Of a DNA stretch of 64,000 bases, positions 53,432 to 60,291 are shown piece after piece (the stretch's first letter is position 1; each line of letters starts with the position of its first letter). The stretch covers positions 62,001 to 126,000 of the forward strand of contig NZ_JAHKQJ010000007.1 in the NCBI RefSeq assembly GCF_018861045.1. Direction: 5' to 3'. The stretch is from Octadecabacter sp. B2R22 (GTDB lineage: Bacteria; Pseudomonadota; Alphaproteobacteria; Rhodobacterales; Rhodobacteraceae). A model generated the notes under the pieces. The model made no database searches, had not been told where the DNA came from, and worked only from the letters and a program-made list of their open reading frames with translations. Made by a program: the position numbers and the translations under genes.

Positions 53432-54466
53432 ATGACTTCTCAAACTGTGACATTCACCATCTCCGAAAACCCGGCCCCGCGGCTGGACAAAGCCCTTGCG
53501 CGTGATGTGCCCATCGAAGCGTCGCTTAGCCGATCCCGTTTGATGCGGCTTTTGGCGGATGGCGCGGTAATGGTGAACGGGGTCGTCGTGACCGACCCAC
53601 GCGCAAAGCCGGTTGAGGGGGATGCCGTTGAGATCGTTGTTGAAATTGCGGATGATTACCATGTCGCGGGCGAAGATATTCCACTGAATGTTGTGTACGA
53701 AGACGACGATCTGATTGTCATCAACAAGCCCACGGGCATGGTGGTTCACCCCGCCCCCGGTACGCCGTCGGGCACTTTGGTGAACGCACTTTTGCACCAT
53801 TGCGGTGATGCGCTTTCTGGCGTGGGCGGCGAAAAACGCCCCGGTATCGTGCACCGGATCGATAAAGAAACCAGCGGGCTGTTGGTTGTCGCCAAAACTG
53901 ATCGGGCACATCACGGTCTTGCTGCCCAATTTGAGGCCCACACCGTTGAACGCCATTACCGGGCGATTTGTTACGGTGTGCCTGATTCCGCTGACCCACG
54001 GGTGCGGGGGATCAAAGGGGCGTCCTTTGAGCCCGGCAATATCTTGAAACTGCAAACGCAATTGGCGCGTCATAAACATGACCGCCAGAAACAGGCCGTG
54101 GTCTGGCACAATGGCCGTCACGCGGTTACGCGTGCGCGAATTGTTGAGCCATTGGGCACACCCGCCGTTGCCGCACTGCTGGATTGTTGGCTGGAAACGG
54201 GCCGCACGCACCAAATTCGTGTGCATTTGGCCCATGCGGGTCACGGTTTGATTGGCGATCCGACCTATGGCGGTCGCCGCAAGCTGTCGGAAAAGGCCGT
54301 CGGCGAAGCAGGTCGCGAAGCCGCGCGCACTTTCCCGCGACAAGCACTGCACGCTGCGACACTGGGGTTCGAGCACCCAGTAACCAAAGAAATGATCCGT
54401 TTCGAGGCACCGATGCCCGACGACATGAACGAACTGATCGCCGCCTTGAACGCGCCAAAGGACTAA
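53432..54466 (+). CDS. rluD: Pseudouridine synthase RluD family
   Basis: 344 residues. An N-terminal S4 domain (about 17-80; RLDKALARDVPIEASLSRSR) precedes the RluA-type catalytic domain with VINKPTGMVVHPAPG, HRIDKETSGLLVVAKT (catalytic Asp in HRIDKETSG, about residue 145) and the C-terminal LETGRTHQIRVHLAHAGHGL (in part) signature. It should make pseudouridines 1911/1915/1917 of 23S rRNA. It follows tRNA-His and is read in the same direction as the next gene. It is fully antisense to a long empty frame on the other strand. Confidence 0.93.
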   Translation: MTSQTVTFTISENPAPRLDKALARDVPIEASLSRSRLMRLLADGAVMVNGVVVTDPRAKPVEGDAVEIVVEIADDYHVAGEDIPLNVVYEDDDLIVINKPTGMVVHPAPGTPSGTLVNALLHHCGDALSGVGGEKRPGIVHRIDKETSGLLVVAKTDRAHHGLAAQFEAHTVERHYRAICYGVPDSADPRVRGIKGASFEPGNILKLQTQLARHKHDRQKQAVVWHNGRHAVTRARIVEPLGTPAVAALLDCWLETGRTHQIRVHLAHAGHGLIGDPTYGGRRKLSEKAVGEAGREAARTFPRQALHAATLGFEHPVTKEMIRFEAPMPDDMNELIAALNAPKD

Positions 54467-54469
54467 GCC

Positions 54470-54796
54470 ATGCCCCAAGCTGATCTCAAATATTCGGTGG
54501 ATATGAAGATTGATGCGGCCGCTTTGTTGGCTGCAATCGAAACCGAGATAAGTGACTTTGATAGCGGGGCAGGTGACTGCAAGGGACGCGCCTATCCGGC
54601 CGCTGAATTCAATCATACCCATGTTTTCCTCACGGTTCGGGTTTTGGACAAACCACATCGCGATGCCGCGTTTATGCAGGCATTGTTGGAAAAGCTGACG
54701 AGTGTTGTGGACCAACATATTGAGCAGTCGTGCAGCCGTTCGGTTGAGCTAGCGTTTTTGCCCAAAACTTATGCGACGGGTAAGGTTTCGGTATAA
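54470..54796 (+). CDS. 5-Carboxymethyl-2-hydroxymuconate isomerase-like (CHMI family)
   Basis: 108 residues, the size of CHMI/HpaF-type members of the tautomerase fold. It begins MPQADLKYSVDMKIDAAALL, with Pro2 as the catalytic N-terminal proline after Met removal, then CKGRAYPAAEF and HTHVFLTVRVLDKPHRD as in the family (catalytic Arg and substrate region). HpaF catalyses an isomerisation in homoprotocatechuate breakdown, but no other pathway gene is nearby, so the substrate is uncertain. It starts 3 bases behind rluD. Confidence 0.65.
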   Translation: MPQADLKYSVDMKIDAAALLAAIETEISDFDSGAGDCKGRAYPAAEFNHTHVFLTVRVLDKPHRDAAFMQALLEKLTSVVDQHIEQSCSRSVELAFLPKTYATGKVSV

Positions 54797-54900
54797 TTCT
54801 ACTGAAACAATCTTTCCCATGTGCGTGAGCGCGCAGAAACAACTCTGGTTATCCGTTCACACACCCTTAAGTCTATTTTACGAAAACTAAACGAAACGGT

Positions 54901-54929
54901 CTTGAATTGGGCATGCTTCATACCCATAT
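54901..54929 (+). promoter_or_regulatory. Sigma-32 (RpoH)-type promoter of rpoH
   Basis: CTTGAA at 54901-54906 and CCCATAT at 54923-54929 with a 16-base spacer, a close match to the heat-shock consensus (CTTGAA - CCCCATnT). It lies about 75 bases before the rpoH start, suggesting autoregulation. The rest of 54797-55005 shows nothing else certain. Confidence 0.7.
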
Positions 54930-55005
54930 CCATGTTAAGGCCGTAAACATAATAGGCATTACGCCATATAAACAACGGCGATCGACACTAATTTAGGGGG
55001 ACACT

Positions 55006-55902
55006 ATGAGCTCTTATTCAAATCTACCGGCGCCATCACCCGAGCAGGGGTTGAACCGCTACATGCAAGACATCCGCAAGTTTCCAATGCTGGAACCGGA
55101 TGAAGAATATATGCTGGCCAAACGCTGGGTGGACCATGAGGACACCGAAGCGGCCCATAAAATGGTTACATCACACCTGCGTTTGGCAGCTAAAATCGCC
55201 ATGGGCTATCGTGGCTACGGTTTGCCACAAGCTGAGGTGATCTCGGAAGCGAACGTTGGCCTGATGCAGGCTGTAAAACGTTTTGACCCCGAAAAGGGCT
55301 TCCGCCTTGCGACCTACGCAATGTGGTGGATCCGTGCGTCCATTCAGGAATACGTGCTGCGCAGCTGGTCTATGGTTAAGCTTGGTACGACGTCCGCGCA
55401 AAAGAAGCTGTTCTTTAACCTGCGTAAAGCCAAGAACCGTATTGGCGCGCTGGAAGAGGGTGATCTGCGCCCTGAAAACGTCGAACGCATCGCCAACGAT
55501 CTTGGTGTGACAGAAGATGAAGTGATTTCAATGAACCGCCGAATGTCCGGTGGGGATGCATCGCTGAACGCTACTGTCGGGTCCGAGGGCGAAGGCACCA
55601 TGCAATGGCAGGATTGGTTGGAAGATGAATCCGCCGACCAAGCTGGTGATTACGAGGCAAAAGACGAACTCGACATGCGTCGCGAACTTATGGCTGAGGC
55701 TATGGACGTTTTGAATGACCGTGAAAAAGACATTCTGATGCAACGCCGCCTCACTGAAAAGGCGGTGACGCTTGAAGAACTTAGCGGTCAATACGACGTA
55801 AGCCGAGAACGTATCCGCCAAATTGAAGTACGGGCGTTTGAGAAACTGCAAACCAAGATGCAAACATTGGCCCGCGAAAAGGGCATGTTGCCAGCGGCAT
55901 AA
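55006..55902 (+). CDS. rpoH: RNA polymerase sigma-32 factor
   Basis: 298 residues. Regions 1.2-2.4 are clear: GLNRYMQDIRKFPMLEPDEE (in part), SHLRLAAKIAMGYRGYGLPQ and PEKGFRLATYAMWWIRASIQE (in part). The RpoH box QRRLTEKAVTLEELS and the 4.2 helix-turn-helix [20 protein letters not shown] follow. It directs heat-shock transcription. A sigma-32-type promoter precedes it and a strong terminator follows. Alphaproteobacteria often carry two rpoH genes; only one is in this window. Confidence 0.96.
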   Translation: MSSYSNLPAPSPEQGLNRYMQDIRKFPMLEPDEEYMLAKRWVDHEDTEAAHKMVTSHLRLAAKIAMGYRGYGLPQAEVISEANVGLMQAVKRFDPEKGFRLATYAMWWIRASIQEYVLRSWSMVKLGTTSAQKKLFFNLRKAKNRIGALEEGDLRPENVERIANDLGVTEDEVISMNRRMSGGDASLNATVGSEGEGTMQWQDWLEDESADQAGDYEAKDELDMRRELMAEAMDVLNDREKDILMQRRLTEKAVTLEELSGQYDVSRERIRQIEVRAFEKLQTKMQTLAREKGMLPAA

Positions 55903-55917
55903 ACTTCCCTCCCGCAG

Positions 55918-55950
55918 AGGCGCCGACCGCAAGGTTGGCGCCTTTTGTTT
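55918..55950 (+). terminator. Rho-independent terminator of rpoH
   Basis: Eleven-base arms AGGCGCCGACC and GGTTGGCGCCT (one G-U pair) around GCAA, followed by TTTGTTT, 15 bases behind the rpoH stop. Confidence 0.9.
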
Positions 55951-56025
55951 TGGGTGAACGATATTGTTGTGGTTTATACGGCGGACGCCAAACGCTAGAC
56001 TTGCCGGAACAAGGAGATTCGAACG

Positions 56026-56340
56026 ATGGCCGATCCGAATGAATTTGACGACGTGATGCCGGAAAACACGTCCCGCCGACAGCCGGAAGAACCTGTTCAG
56101 GAAAACCTGTTCACACGTCTTATTTATATGATCATCATTGCGTTCATGATCTCGTTTGCGGGCACGGTGATTGGTGTGCTGGCGTTGATTCAATTCGTTA
56201 TAATGTTGGCGAGCAACAAGCAGCCCAACGAGCGGATTGCAGAGCTTGGAACGGACGTCGGCATTTGGGTCGCTAAGGCGACCCGCTATCAGACGGCGGC
56301 GTCGGAAGTGAAGCCTTGGCCCTGGACCGAGTTGGACTGA
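56026..56340 (+). CDS. DUF4389 membrane protein
   Basis: 104 residues. A short acidic N terminus (residues 1-27) is followed by one long or two short hydrophobic segments (about 30-62, RLIYMIIIAFMISFAGTVIG), then NERIAELGTDVGIWVAKATR and a Trp-rich C terminus. This is the DUF4389 pattern, common in gammaproteobacteria and Rhodobacterales, with no known function. A GGAG site precedes the ATG. It converges with pepF; the repeat element at 56.4 kb lies between the two stops. Confidence 0.85.
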   Translation: MADPNEFDDVMPENTSRRQPEEPVQENLFTRLIYMIIIAFMISFAGTVIGVLALIQFVIMLASNKQPNERIAELGTDVGIWVAKATRYQTAASEVKPWPWTELD

Positions 56341-56375
56341 CATTTAAGTCGTCAGCGCCTGCGGCGGGCGGGTCA

Positions 56376-56436
56376 GGGGGGCCAGCCCCCCGTCGCTGAA
56401 GCGACTCCCCCCGAGGTATTTTCGAAACAAAGGCAG
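56376..56436 (-). repeat. 3'-end repeat element, copy 2
   Basis: On the minus strand, nine bases behind the pepF stop codon: a 29-bp box (56408-56436) matching 28 of 29 bases of the copy at 26051-26079, then a 14-base perfect palindrome GTCGCTTCAGCGAC (56392-56405) that is absent from the first copy, then a 6-bp all-G/C hairpin with loop CTGG (56376-56391). Confidence 0.75.
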
Positions 56437-56445
56437 GTGGGCGTG

Positions 56446-58290
56446 TTAGCCCTCCATTGCTTCCAGCTCGTCGATCATGGACTCGATCATGCCGAGACCT
56501 TTGGCCCAGAATTTAGGGTCAGACGCGTCTAGGCCAAACGGGGCCAGCAATTCTTTGTGGTGCTTGGACCCGCCAGCTTTGAGCATATCAAAGTACTTGT
56601 CTTTGAACGCGTCGCCCATGTCTTCATAAACGGCATAAAGTGCATTCACGAGGCCGTCGCCGAACGCGTAAGCGTAGACGTAGAAGGGGGAGTGGACGAA
56701 GTGCGGGATGTAGGCCCAGAATGTTTCATAGCCATCCATGAAGTTAAACACGGGGCCGAGGCTTTCGCCTTGAACGGACATCCAGAGTTCGTTGATGTCA
56801 TCCGGAGTGAGTTCGCCTTTGCCGCGTGCATCGTGGAGTTTGCATTCAAAGTCATAGAACGCGATCTGTCGCACGACGGTGTTGATCATGTCCTCGACCT
56901 TACCGGCGAGAAGAACTTTGCGTTCTTCTTGGGTTTCCGCCTGATCCAGAAGTTTGCGGAACGTCAGCATTTCCCCAAAGACGGAGGCAGTTTCAGCAAG
57001 GGTCAGTGGAGTAGAGCTGAGCAATTCACCTTGTTCTGCGGCCAAAACCTGATGCACACCGTGACCCAGTTCATGGGCAAGCGTCATGACATCGCGTGGC
57101 TTACCGAGGTAGTTTAGCATGACATAGGGGTGCACGGTTGTGACAGTTGGATGCGCAAACGCACCGGGCGCTTTGCCTTCTTTGACGCCGGCATCGATCC
57201 AGCCGTCTGTAAAGAATGGTTTGGCGATTTCGGCCATGCGCGGGTCAAAAGCGGCGTAGGCGTCCATGACTGTGGTTTCGGCTTCGTCCCATGAAACAGT
57301 GCGATCGGCTTCCATAGGAAGCGGGGCGTTGCGGTCCCAAACTTCCATTGTCTCAAGGCCCATCCACTTGGCTTTCAGCGCATAATAGCGGTGCGAAAGA
57401 CGTGGGTACGCATCAACGACGGCGTTGCGCAGCGCTTCGACCACTTCGGGTTCCACGTGGTTGGACAGGTGCCGCCCTGCTTGTGGGGATGGCATGCCGC
57501 GCCAGCGGTCCTCGATCTCTTTTTCTTTGGCGAGGGTGTTGTGGACACGAGCGAACAGACCGACCTGTTCCCCAAAAACGCGGGCCAATTCGCGTGCACC
57601 TGCTTCGCGTTTGCTGCGGTCTTGTTCGGACAGCAAATTAAGCGTGCCTTCGATGTTTAACTCTTCGCCGTCTACGGTGAATTTCAGTCCCGCGATGGTT
57701 TCATCAAACAGTTTGTTCCATGCGGATGTGCCGACAACGGATTGATCATGCAGGAATTTTTCCAACTCATCAGACAACTGATAGGGGCGCATCGCGCGCA
57801 TTCGGTCCATGACGGGCTTATAGCGGGCGAGGTCTGCATTGGCGGCGAGAAGACCATCGACATGCGTGTCTTCGAGGCGGTTAAACTCAAGCCCGTAGAA
57901 CACAAGTGGGGTCGTGAATGTGGTGATCTTGTCCTGCATGTCGGACATGAACTGTGCGCGTTTCGCGTCTGTTGTGTGCTGATAGTAACGTAACCCTGCG
58001 TAGGACATGATCCGCCCCGCAGTGATGTCGATTTGTTCATATCGTTTGACCGCTTCGAGCAATCCGGCAGCGTCTAGGGCGCCAAGTTTGCCTTCATAGT
58101 CATCAGCAAAGCTGCTGCATGCCGTTTCCAGCCAGTCCAGATCGCTCAAAAGTTCTTTGGCGTCGGAGCTAGCGTACAGGTCGGTCAAATCCCATTCGGG
58201 CAGATCACCAAATGCGTCGCCAGATGACGCGTTCGCATCAAACGTACGGGGATCAGTTGCGGGACGGGGGGTGAAAACTGGGAATGACAT
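56446..58290 (-). CDS. pepF: Oligoendopeptidase F, M3 family
   Basis: 614 residues, full length. The zinc motif HELGHGVHQ is near residue 405, with the third Glu ligand in LAETASVFGEM about 25 residues later. M3 oligoendopeptidases cleave short peptides in the cytoplasm (and help in peptide turnover). No signal peptide. It converges with the DUF4389 gene and lies downstream of the alpha/beta hydrolase gene by 84 bases, in which nothing is recognised. Confidence 0.93.
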   Translation of the reverse strand: MSFPVFTPRPATDPRTFDANASSGDAFGDLPEWDLTDLYASSDAKELLSDLDWLETACSSFADDYEGKLGALDAAGLLEAVKRYEQIDITAGRIMSYAGLRYYQHTTDAKRAQFMSDMQDKITTFTTPLVFYGLEFNRLEDTHVDGLLAANADLARYKPVMDRMRAMRPYQLSDELEKFLHDQSVVGTSAWNKLFDETIAGLKFTVDGEELNIEGTLNLLSEQDRSKREAGARELARVFGEQVGLFARVHNTLAKEKEIEDRWRGMPSPQAGRHLSNHVEPEVVEALRNAVVDAYPRLSHRYYALKAKWMGLETMEVWDRNAPLPMEADRTVSWDEAETTVMDAYAAFDPRMAEIAKPFFTDGWIDAGVKEGKAPGAFAHPTVTTVHPYVMLNYLGKPRDVMTLAHELGHGVHQVLAAEQGELLSSTPLTLAETASVFGEMLTFRKLLDQAETQEERKVLLAGKVEDMINTVVRQIAFYDFECKLHDARGKGELTPDDINELWMSVQGESLGPVFNFMDGYETFWAYIPHFVHSPFYVYAYAFGDGLVNALYAVYEDMGDAFKDKYFDMLKAGGSKHHKELLAPFGLDASDPKFWAKGLGMIESMIDELEAMEG

Positions 58291-58374
58291 AGCGCCTCAC
58301 GTGTTGGTGTTTCCCCTTATGTAGGGGCGCGTGGGCGGCTTGACCATGGGTCGGTGTGGGCGAGCGTCAGAAAG

Positions 58375-59322
58375 TCAGGCCATTTCCGGTGAATGTGCAG
58401 AAAACAGCGCAGATGCACCGTCAAGAACGCGTGTGCGAATGTCAGGCACTTCCATCAGCACTTCGTGACGGCCTTTTTCAAGCACCACCAATTCGCCATT
58501 CGACCAGTTGGCCATGCGGTCGTAAATACGGGTCGGGTCTACGATGGCCTCATCGGACCCAAGGAACGTCAGACACGGAATGTCAGGGGACGGGCGCTGT
58601 GCCAGTACCCGCATTTCGCGCAACGATTCATTTAGCCAATGCAACGATGGGCCTCCAAGGGCCAGATCCGGTTGCACTTTCAGCTGTTGCTGCAAAATAT
58701 CAAAGTTGGTGCTGTCAGAGGTCAACGTGTTGTCGTCGGCTGTAGCGCGCAACACATATGTTTCGGCTTGCTGACCTGGGGCGAACACGCCACCAAAACC
58801 AAGTTGTTTGCTGACCGAGCTAAGGCCCCAAGCGATTGGTCGCAACGCGGGGGACATTTTGATTCCCCACATAGGGGCAGAAAACACAGCGGATTTGACG
58901 GGCAGACCATCGTATAGAGACCGCAATCCGATGCAGCCCCCCATGGAATGGGCAAGCAGATGATAGGGCTCGGGCAGGCCAAGGGATTTGACGTGCAAAA
59001 GCGCGGCTTTCACATCCAGTTGGTAGTCTTCAAAGACATCGACATGGCCGACCGCACGATTGGGCAGCAGGCGATCCGCGATTCCCTGGCCACGCCAGTC
59101 AATCGCAACACAGGCAAATCCGCGTTTTGTAAGTTCGGTCGCGGTGCGGCCATATTTTTCGATGTACTCAGTACGCCCTGGGAAAATCAAAACAGTCCCT
59201 AGAGCGTTCGGGGCAGGCCAATGGCCTACTCGAATGCGGACCCCATCCACTGTGGTCAACCAATGGCAAATCCCGTCGGGATTGCCTGCAATATCAGCAT
59301 GGTATGGGGCCGCTTGAGACAT
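58375..59322 (-). CDS. Alpha/beta hydrolase (lysophospholipase-like)
   Basis: 315 residues. The nucleophile elbow is LLAHSMGGCIGLRSL (Ser in HSMGG), the acid is near DEAIVDPTRIYDRM and the His in VLEKGRHEVLMEVPDI. GRTEYIEKYGRTATELTKRG (in part) is the typical PldB/monoacylglycerol lipase-like start of the fold. It should hydrolyse a lysophospholipid or monoglyceride. It starts one base behind the SCP2 gene stop, so they are co-translated; the sterol-carrier partner suggests lipid substrates. Confidence 0.87.
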   Translation of the reverse strand: MSQAAPYHADIAGNPDGICHWLTTVDGVRIRVGHWPAPNALGTVLIFPGRTEYIEKYGRTATELTKRGFACVAIDWRGQGIADRLLPNRAVGHVDVFEDYQLDVKAALLHVKSLGLPEPYHLLAHSMGGCIGLRSLYDGLPVKSAVFSAPMWGIKMSPALRPIAWGLSSVSKQLGFGGVFAPGQQAETYVLRATADDNTLTSDSTNFDILQQQLKVQPDLALGGPSLHWLNESLREMRVLAQRPSPDIPCLTFLGSDEAIVDPTRIYDRMANWSNGELVVLEKGRHEVLMEVPDIRTRVLDGASALFSAHSPEMA

Positions 59323-59323
59323 G

Positions 59324-59614
59324 TTAAGCCAACGCTCCTGCGAGCTTCATGGCAAGGCCCATGTCGCCATCAATTGTCAGTTTGCCGGTCATGAAAGCCG
59401 CTGTTGGGTTTTGTTCGCCCTCAAGAATCGCTTGGAACGTGTCGGCATCAGCGCTCAAGATGACATCTGCTTCGTCATCAGATTCGCGCGCGCCGTCAGC
59501 GTCGACAACAATTGCGCCTTCGCCTTCGATTTCGAACTTTGCTGTGCCGTCAAAGCCAGAACCGCCGATTTTATCGTTCAGGGCTGTTACAGCTTGGGAA
59601 ATTACGTCGCTCAT
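59324..59614 (-). CDS. SCP2 sterol-binding domain protein
   Basis: 96 residues, a single SCP2 domain: KFEIEGEGAIVVDADGARES (in part), DVILSADADTFQAILEGEQN (in part) and GKLTIDGDMGLAMKLAGAL at the C terminus. It binds lipids in a hydrophobic tunnel and may deliver them to the alpha/beta hydrolase encoded immediately downstream. No signal peptide; cytosolic. Firm domain call, unknown ligand. Confidence 0.9.
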   Translation of the reverse strand: MSDVISQAVTALNDKIGGSGFDGTAKFEIEGEGAIVVDADGARESDDEADVILSADADTFQAILEGEQNPTAAFMTGKLTIDGDMGLAMKLAGALA

Positions 59615-59682
59615 AGTTTGGTCAATCCTTCGGTTGCGGGCCTCGGTATTGTGAACAGTTTGCGTTCAGGCCCTCTGGTATC

Positions 59683-60270
59683 ATGCGCATGATGCGCTAC
59701 ACTCTCACTATGGGCATTAAGAAACAGCTTCTCAATTCTATCCTTACGGCACTTTTTTTTGGAGTAGGGATTTCCACACCCGTTTGGTCACAAACCGAAC
59801 GTTTGGATACGCTATTTGAACGTCTGCTTGACGCGGAACCCGAGGACGTGGCCCGCATCGAAGACCAGATCATGACCGAATGGAGCAAAAGCGCATCGCC
59901 TGCGATGGATTTGCTGCTGCGCCGTGGCGAAGACGCCATCGACGTGGGCATGCCCGAGGTCGCCTTGGAACATTTCAGCGCTTTGGTCGATCATGCGCCG
60001 AATTTCGCCGAAGGGTATAACGCCCGCGCTGCGGCTTATTACCAACTTGGGCTTTATGGCCCTGCAATTGATGATTTGCGGCAGGTTTTGGTGCTCGAAC
60101 CGCGTCACTTCGGGGCAATGATCGGGGTTGCGGTGATTCTCGAGGAACTGGAACGACCAGAAGATGCGCTTGAAGTTTGGCACCGTGTTGCTGCCTTTAG
60201 CCCATCTGACCCCGAAGTTGTGGCGATGATTGAACGGCTGGAAATACAACTGTCTGGCGAAGCTCTCTAA
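59683..60270 (+). CDS. Exported TPR protein
   Basis: 195 residues from ATG 59683; ATGs at 59692 and 59710 are alternatives (MGIKKQLLNSILTALFFGVG is a good Sec signal from 59710). Cleavage probably after VWSQ. The mature part has about three tetratricopeptide repeats (DAIDVGMPEVALEHFSALVD, GYNARAAAYYQLGLYGPAID, LELERPEDALEVWHRVAAFS-like), so it should be a periplasmic scaffold for protein contacts. It precedes the helicase gene by 21 bases. Partner unknown. Confidence 0.85.
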   Translation: MRMMRYTLTMGIKKQLLNSILTALFFGVGISTPVWSQTERLDTLFERLLDAEPEDVARIEDQIMTEWSKSASPAMDLLLRRGEDAIDVGMPEVALEHFSALVDHAPNFAEGYNARAAAYYQLGLYGPAIDDLRQVLVLEPRHFGAMIGVAVILEELERPEDALEVWHRVAAFSPSDPEVVAMIERLEIQLSGEAL

Positions 60271-60291
60271 TTCGGTATCGGAATCGTAACT

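Noticed and set aside
53294-54718. 474-codon open frame on the minus strand
   Set aside because: It lies entirely antisense to rluD and the CHMI-like gene; composition is unlike the neighbours and no family is recognisable. The plus-strand genes have complete motifs.
55528-56343. 271-codon minus-strand frame
   Set aside because: Antisense to rpoH and DUF4389, and it crosses the rpoH terminator.
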